A DNA stretch of 10,716 nucleotides from CAZXCQ01 sp964639275 (GTDB lineage Bacteria; Desulfobacterota; DSM-4660; Desulfatiglandales; Desulfatiglandaceae), in NCBI GenBank assembly GCA_964639275.1, contig CAZXCQ010000211.1, forward strand, positions 1 through 10,716. Direction: 5' to 3'. The notes under the pieces are model-generated. The model was not told the origin of the DNA. It made no database searches and worked only from the letters and a program-made list of their open reading frames with translations. Made by a program: the position numbers and the translations under genes. Below are positions 8,196 to 10,716 of this stretch, in pieces; the stretch's first letter is position 1; every line of letters begins with the position of its first letter.

Positions 8196-9758
8196 TCACT
8201 TGGCATAATCCACAGCCCTGGTTTCGCGGATTACAACGACCTTGATCTGCCCGGGATAGGTCAATTCCTTTTCTATCTTCCCCGCAATATCCTTGCAAAG
8301 GAGAAAGGCCTCATCATCACTGACTATTTTCCCCTCTACCATAATACGGATCTCTCGTCCGGCCTGAATGGCATAGGATTTATTGACCCCGTTAAAGGAC
8401 ATGGCAATCTTCTCGAGACCTTCCAGTCTCTTGACGTAGGACTCTAACATCTCCTGGCGTGCCCCGGGCCTTGCGCCGGATAAGGTATCGGCTGCCTGTA
8501 CCAAAACGGCCAACGCGGACTCGGGCTGGATGTCCTCATGGTGGGCGGCAATGGCGTGGACCACCTGGTTTGATTCGCCATGTTTCCTCGCCAGATCAGC
8601 TCCTATGATCGCGTGCGGCCCTTCCACCTCGTGGTCCACGGCCTTTCCAACGTCGTGGAGAAGCCCAGCTCTCTTGGCCTGTTTTACATTCAACCCAAGC
8701 TCGGCGGCCATGATTCCACAGAGAAAACTGACCTCCATCGAGTGCTGAAGCACATTCTGGGCATAACTTGAACGGTACTTGAGTCGACCGATGAGTTTGA
8801 CCAGTTCATTACTGATCCCGTGGACCCCGACATCAAATGTGGCCTGCTCTCCTGCCTCTTTGATGTTGGCCTCGATCTCCTTGCTGACTTTCGAGACGAT
8901 CTCCTCTATCCGGGCCGGGTGGATCCTGCCATCATCGATCAGTCTCTCCAGGGAAACCTTGGCCACCTCTCTTCTGACCGGGTTAAATCCGGATAGAATA
9001 ACGGCCTCCGGGGTATCATCGATGATCAGGTCGATACCCGTTGCCGCTTCAATGGCGCGGATGTTTCTGCCTTCTCTTCCGATGATCCTCCCCTTCATCT
9101 CTTCGTTTGGCAGGCTAACCACAGACACGGTCTTTTCCGCCACATAATCCCCGGCATATCTCTTGACGGCCAGGGCCAGGATCTCCTGGCTTTTCCGATC
9201 AGCCTCGACCTTTGCCTCATTCTCAATCTTTCGGATTATCTTTGCGGCATCATGTCTTGCCTCTGATTCCATTGACTTGATAAGCATCTTTTTGGCCTCT
9301 TCGCTCGATATGCCAGCCAGCCTCTCAAGTTGCTTGCGCTGCTCTGCAATAGTGCGATCGTATTCGGCCTGCTTGCGGTGTAGCTCCTTTTCAGTCCAGT
9401 CAATAGATTTCTCTCTCTCAGCGATCCGGGCTTCCCTCTTTTCCAGATGTTCTATCTTCTTGTCCAGGTTTTCCTCTTTGTGAAACAGGCGTTTTTCCTG
9501 GATCAACAGCTGCTCTTTCTTTTCTTTGGTCTCTTTTTCAAACTCAACCTTTGTCTGATATAGGGTGTCCTTGGCCTGAAGAGCCGCCTCCTTTTTTATC
9601 GTCCTGGCCTCCTTTTGGGCATCGGCCAGTATCTTCTTGGAATATTGCTCTATGGAATCAATCCTGCTCTCCACGATCTTCTTGCGGATAAAAATACCGA
9701 CTGGTATGCCAGCGGCCAGACCCGCCAGGATGCCCCCCAATATTTGGATGGTAGTCAT
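8196..9758 (-). CDS. rny: Ribonuclease Y
   Basis: 520 aa, the normal family length. Residues 4-26 form one hydrophobic helix (membrane anchor), followed by RKK on the cytoplasmic side. A long Lys/Glu/Gln-rich coiled coil covers about 30-190. A KH RNA-binding domain follows, with the GxxG loop in GRIIGREGRNIR (223-234). The HD phosphodiesterase domain shows His339, His368-Asp369 (LLHDVGKAVDHE), His406-His407 (AHHED) and Asp424. RNase Y is a membrane-bound endoribonuclease that starts mRNA decay. AGGAG lies 12 nt upstream of the ATG, slightly long but the only candidate. Upstream is a 569-bp gap with a possible promoter and a folded element; downstream polA follows after 37 bp. It is probably the first gene of an operon running to the left edge. 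All catalytic and binding motifs are present; no anomaly seen. Confidence 0.97.
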   Translation of the reverse strand: MTTIQILGGILAGLAAGIPVGIFIRKKIVESRIDSIEQYSKKILADAQKEARTIKKEAALQAKDTLYQTKVEFEKETKEKKEQLLIQEKRLFHKEENLDKKIEHLEKREARIAEREKSIDWTEKELHRKQAEYDRTIAEQRKQLERLAGISSEEAKKMLIKSMESEARHDAAKIIRKIENEAKVEADRKSQEILALAVKRYAGDYVAEKTVSVVSLPNEEMKGRIIGREGRNIRAIEAATGIDLIIDDTPEAVILSGFNPVRREVAKVSLERLIDDGRIHPARIEEIVSKVSKEIEANIKEAGEQATFDVGVHGISNELVKLIGRLKYRSSYAQNVLQHSMEVSFLCGIMAAELGLNVKQAKRAGLLHDVGKAVDHEVEGPHAIIGADLARKHGESNQVVHAIAAHHEDIQPESALAVLVQAADTLSGARPGARQEMLESYVKRLEGLEKIAMSFNGVNKSYAIQAGREIRIMVEGKIVSDDEAFLLCKDIAGKIEKELTYPGQIKVVVIRETRAVDYAK

Positions 9759-9770
9759 GATATGATAGCA

Positions 9771-9775
9771 CTCCT
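9771..9775 (-). promoter_or_regulatory. rny ribosome-binding site
   Basis: AGGAG on the minus strand, 12 nt before the rny ATG. The spacing is longer than the common 5-9 nt, but there is no in-frame alternative start with the expected membrane-anchor N-terminus. Confidence 0.6.
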
Positions 9776-9860
9776 AACCCGTCTGAATAATATTTTGGCC
9801 AAAAAAGCCAGCCATGGGAATAAGCCAACAAAAAACCACTGATCTTTCTATCACTCCAAC

Positions 9861-10021
9861 GCCCCATCCCTCCAAACCATGTGAACCGCTAAAAGGCCCA
9901 CAAACCCCTTTTAGAGAAGCGACGCCAGACCGATATCCTTTTGCCTGGATTCATGGCTCTACTGAGACAAGCGGGAAGGACTAAGGGAGGCTATCATCCT
10001 GACACAAAGAGGGAGGGGGCT
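9861..10021 (-). ncRNA. Candidate structured RNA or rny leader
   Basis: A branched fold can be drawn on the minus strand. P1 pairs 10009-10020 (GCCCCCTCCCTC) with 9861-9872 (GAGGGATGGGGC), 11 of 12 pairs. P2 pairs 9948-9956 (CCATGAATC) with 9877-9887 (GGTTCACATGG), 9 pairs including one G-U and a 2-nt bulge. P3 is a 5-bp hairpin, 9943-9947 with 9926-9930. P4 is a perfect 8-bp hairpin, 9907-9914 (CTAAAAGG) with 9889-9896 (CCTTTTAG) and a 10-nt loop. P3 and P4 lie inside P2, which lies inside P1, so all four stems are compatible. About 50 nt on the 5' side between P1 and P2 remain unpaired. A promoter-like sequence would start transcription at about 10021, the base just before P1. It may be a free RNA (6S RNA is the positional favourite, but the fold is not typical) or a regulatory leader of rny. 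Folding was done by eye. Confidence 0.35.
9889..9914. repeat. Perfect 8-bp inverted repeat (P4 hairpin)
   Basis: CTAAAAGG at 9889-9896 and CCTTTTAG at 9907-9914, separated by 10 nt. It is the best short hairpin in the intergenic region. No T-run follows on either strand, so it is not a standard intrinsic terminator. Confidence 0.5.
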
Positions 10022-10027
10022 CTCCGA

Positions 10028-10056
10028 AATAGAAGGGATTCTCTAAATCAGCGCAA
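10028..10056 (-). promoter_or_regulatory. Possible sigma70-type promoter for rny and the structured element
   Basis: On the minus strand TTGCGC (10051-10056) and TCTATT (10028-10033) are 17 bp apart. Each matches 4 of 6 bases of the TTGACA/TATAAT consensus. The expected start is an A at about 10021, adjacent to the first base of stem P1. The hexamers are weak; the optimal spacing and the coincidence with the fold are the main support. Confidence 0.3.
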
Positions 10057-10204
10057 TCTTCCTTGCGACAAAAATCTCATATGTGGAAATTTTCTACAAA
10101 ACATATCACTTATCGGTCTGACAAATATATCTATGTGGATCACCCTTGGTGTCATCAGCCCTCTTATTCCTTATCCAATTATTTCAAATACCTATATCCC
10201 CCAG

Positions 10205-10246
10205 TCACAGACCAACCCGCAATGGATTCTCTGACATCACAGACCA
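10205..10246. repeat. 10-bp direct repeat, two copies
   Basis: TCACAGACCA occurs at 10205-10214 and again at 10237-10246 (TGGTCTGTGA on the minus strand), 32 bp start to start, about three helical turns. It lies between the zapA terminator and the possible rny promoter, a position that would suit a paired protein-binding site. Two copies of a 10-mer are weak evidence. Confidence 0.3.
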
Positions 10247-10312
10247 GAAGAGATCTCAAAAACCCTTTGGTGACCTCCTACCCGGTATCATGGGACAGCG
10301 TCGGCAATATTC

Positions 10313-10345
10313 AAAAAAAGGTAACTCTATTTCATTACAGAGTCA
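10313..10345 (-). terminator. Intrinsic terminator of zapA, overlapping its stop codon
   Basis: On the minus strand TGACTCTGT (10337-10345) pairs with ATAGAGTTA (10322-10330) across the 6-nt loop AATGAA: nine pairs, two of them G-U. Two bases later there is a run of seven T (10313-10319). The zapA stop codon TAG (10327-10329) lies inside the right arm. The stem is A/T-rich, so termination may be partial. It would separate zapA from the rny operon. Confidence 0.5.
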
Positions 10346-10608
10346 ATGTAGTAATTGAGAGACCTTGCCCGCTCCTGAATATCCTTTATCAGCCCATCTC
10401 GCTCCTTTAGTAACTGAAAATAGTCGCTGGCGATATAAAAAGCGGCCAGTATGGCCAGCTTGGACTCTGAGAGCCTGTCCGTACTGGTCCCGATCTCCAT
10501 CAACTTTCTATTTACAAATTGGGCAATCTCCTGGACAAACTCCTCATCCTCATCGCTCTTGAGCAGGTATTCATGATCGAGAATTCTTACTCTGATGGGC
10601 TTTTCCAA
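10327..10608 (-). CDS. zapA: Cell division protein ZapA
   Basis: 93 aa. ZapA binds and cross-links FtsZ filaments at the mid-cell ring. The N-terminal part (KPIRVRILDHEYLLKS, 3-18) is the beta-rich head typical of the family. The segment from about 22 carries the conserved helix (FVNRKLMEI), and about 47-90 (SKLAILAAFYIASDYFQLL and following) forms the dimerising coiled-coil helix. It is slightly shorter than E. coli ZapA (109 aa). The start is TTG: an in-frame TAG lies two codons upstream, no ATG or GTG start exists before the conserved head, and AGGGG is placed 6 nt before the TTG. A hairpin with a T-run overlaps the stop codon, so zapA probably ends its own transcript. The upstream neighbour lies outside the window. 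Confidence 0.9.
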   Translation of the reverse strand: MEKPIRVRILDHEYLLKSDEDEEFVQEIAQFVNRKLMEIGTSTDRLSESKLAILAAFYIASDYFQLLKERDGLIKDIQERARSLNYYIDSVMK

Positions 10609-10614
10609 CAGCTA

Positions 10615-10619
10615 CCCCT
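10615..10619 (-). promoter_or_regulatory. zapA Shine-Dalgarno that supports the TTG start
   Basis: AGGGG on the minus strand, 6 nt before TTG (10606-10608). Together with the in-frame TAG two codons upstream it fixes the unusual start codon. Confidence 0.65.
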
Positions 10620-10633
10620 GAATGATCAAATTC

Positions 10634-10686
10634 CTTAGTCCCTCGATTCATAAATTCGATGACGTATTTATTCACTCGGGACTAAG
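10634..10686. repeat. Nested inverted repeat upstream of zapA
   Basis: CTTAGTCCC (10634-10642) and GGGACTAAG (10678-10686) form a perfect 9-bp inverted repeat. Inside it ATAAAT (10650-10655) and ATTTAT (10666-10671) form a second one with a 10-nt loop. The two stems are separated by an internal loop of 7 and 6 nt. No T-run follows on the minus strand. It may be a leader hairpin, a protein-binding site, or the edge of a dispersed repeat that continues beyond the window. Confidence 0.45.
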
Positions 10687-10716
10687 TGCTGCCTGCGACG
10701 AGCTCAGCCGAGGCGA

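Larger units (their letters stand above)
9759..10326. other. Protein-free zapA-rny intergenic region
   Basis: No convincing protein gene lies in this 568-bp stretch on either strand; the open frames across it lack family resemblance and ribosome-binding sites. Reading in the gene direction it holds, in order: the T-run of the zapA terminator, a part with short direct and inverted repeats (10138-10275), two A/T-rich or short hairpins (about 10048-10098), a promoter-like pair of hexamers (10028-10056), a branched RNA fold (9861-10020) and a T6 run (9830-9835) before the rny Shine-Dalgarno. In several proteobacteria the 6S RNA gene follows zapA. Its landmarks could not be placed here with confidence, but this is where it would be expected. 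Confidence 0.6.

Noticed and set aside
9658..9867. 69-codon minus-strand frame across the rny start
   Set aside because: It overlaps the rny membrane anchor in another frame and looks like a chance frame.
10050..10098. Short hairpins (CGCAA/TTGCG at 10052-10067, and an A/T-rich stem at about 10073-10098) as terminators
   Set aside because: The first has no T-run after it. In the second the T-run is part of the stem itself. Neither meets the usual pattern.
10205..10246. CRISPR-like repeat-spacer unit
   Set aside because: Only two copies of a 10-mer with a 22-bp interval; repeats are far too short and there are no cas genes.
9759..10326. tRNA or SRP RNA gene in the gap
   Set aside because: No T-arm consensus (GGTTCRANYC) with a fitting acceptor stem, no CCA context, and no SRP apical-loop signature were found by eye on either strand.
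9941..10410. Plus-strand frames of 97 and 115 codons in the intergenic region
   Set aside because: No Shine-Dalgarno at a suitable distance and no recognisable domain; one runs into zapA on the opposite strand. They occupy the region better explained by repeats and RNA structure.

Overview
The window looks like a chromosomal segment of an anaerobic bacterium, most likely of the Desulfobacterota (the former Deltaproteobacteria). I infer this from the order zapA, ribonuclease Y, DNA polymerase I, followed by oxygen-sensitive iron-sulfur enzymes of the 2-hydroxyacyl-CoA dehydratase/benzoyl-CoA reductase activase class. All six protein genes lie on the minus strand, so transcription runs from the right edge to the left edge. 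No mobile element, tRNA, rRNA or CRISPR array was recognised.

Right edge (10609-10716): a non-coding stretch with a 9-bp perfect inverted repeat enclosing a second 6-bp one, then the Shine-Dalgarno and a forced TTG start of zapA (10327-10608). The zapA stop codon sits inside a hairpin followed by seven T, a likely intrinsic terminator. Next is a 569-bp gap with no protein gene. Its right half holds short direct and inverted repeats. Its left half starts with a possible sigma70-type promoter whose predicted start point falls on the first base before a long-range stem. That stem encloses a branched fold of about 160 nt, which could be a free small RNA or a structured leader of the next gene.

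Housekeeping block: rny (membrane-anchored RNase Y, complete) and polA (all three activities, catalytic residues present), 37 bp apart. A radical SAM protein of the TYW1/COG0731-like type with a C-terminal winged helix follows 25 bp after polA.

Left block: the radical SAM gene overlaps by 20 bp a 1028-aa protein with two tandem HgdC/BcrA-type activase domains and a DUF2229-like C-terminal half. Forty bp further lies a 452-aa HgdB-like partner rich in conserved-looking cysteines. Together they look like a split form of the roughly 1400-aa activase/dehydratase-like fusion proteins seen in other anaerobes: an ATP-driven low-potential electron donor plus its acceptor, of unknown substrate. Tight spacing suggests rny to the left edge is one operon, separate from zapA.

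The most interesting points are the asymmetric tandem activase with an additional four-cysteine linker motif, its coupling to the radical SAM protein, and the structured element upstream of rny.
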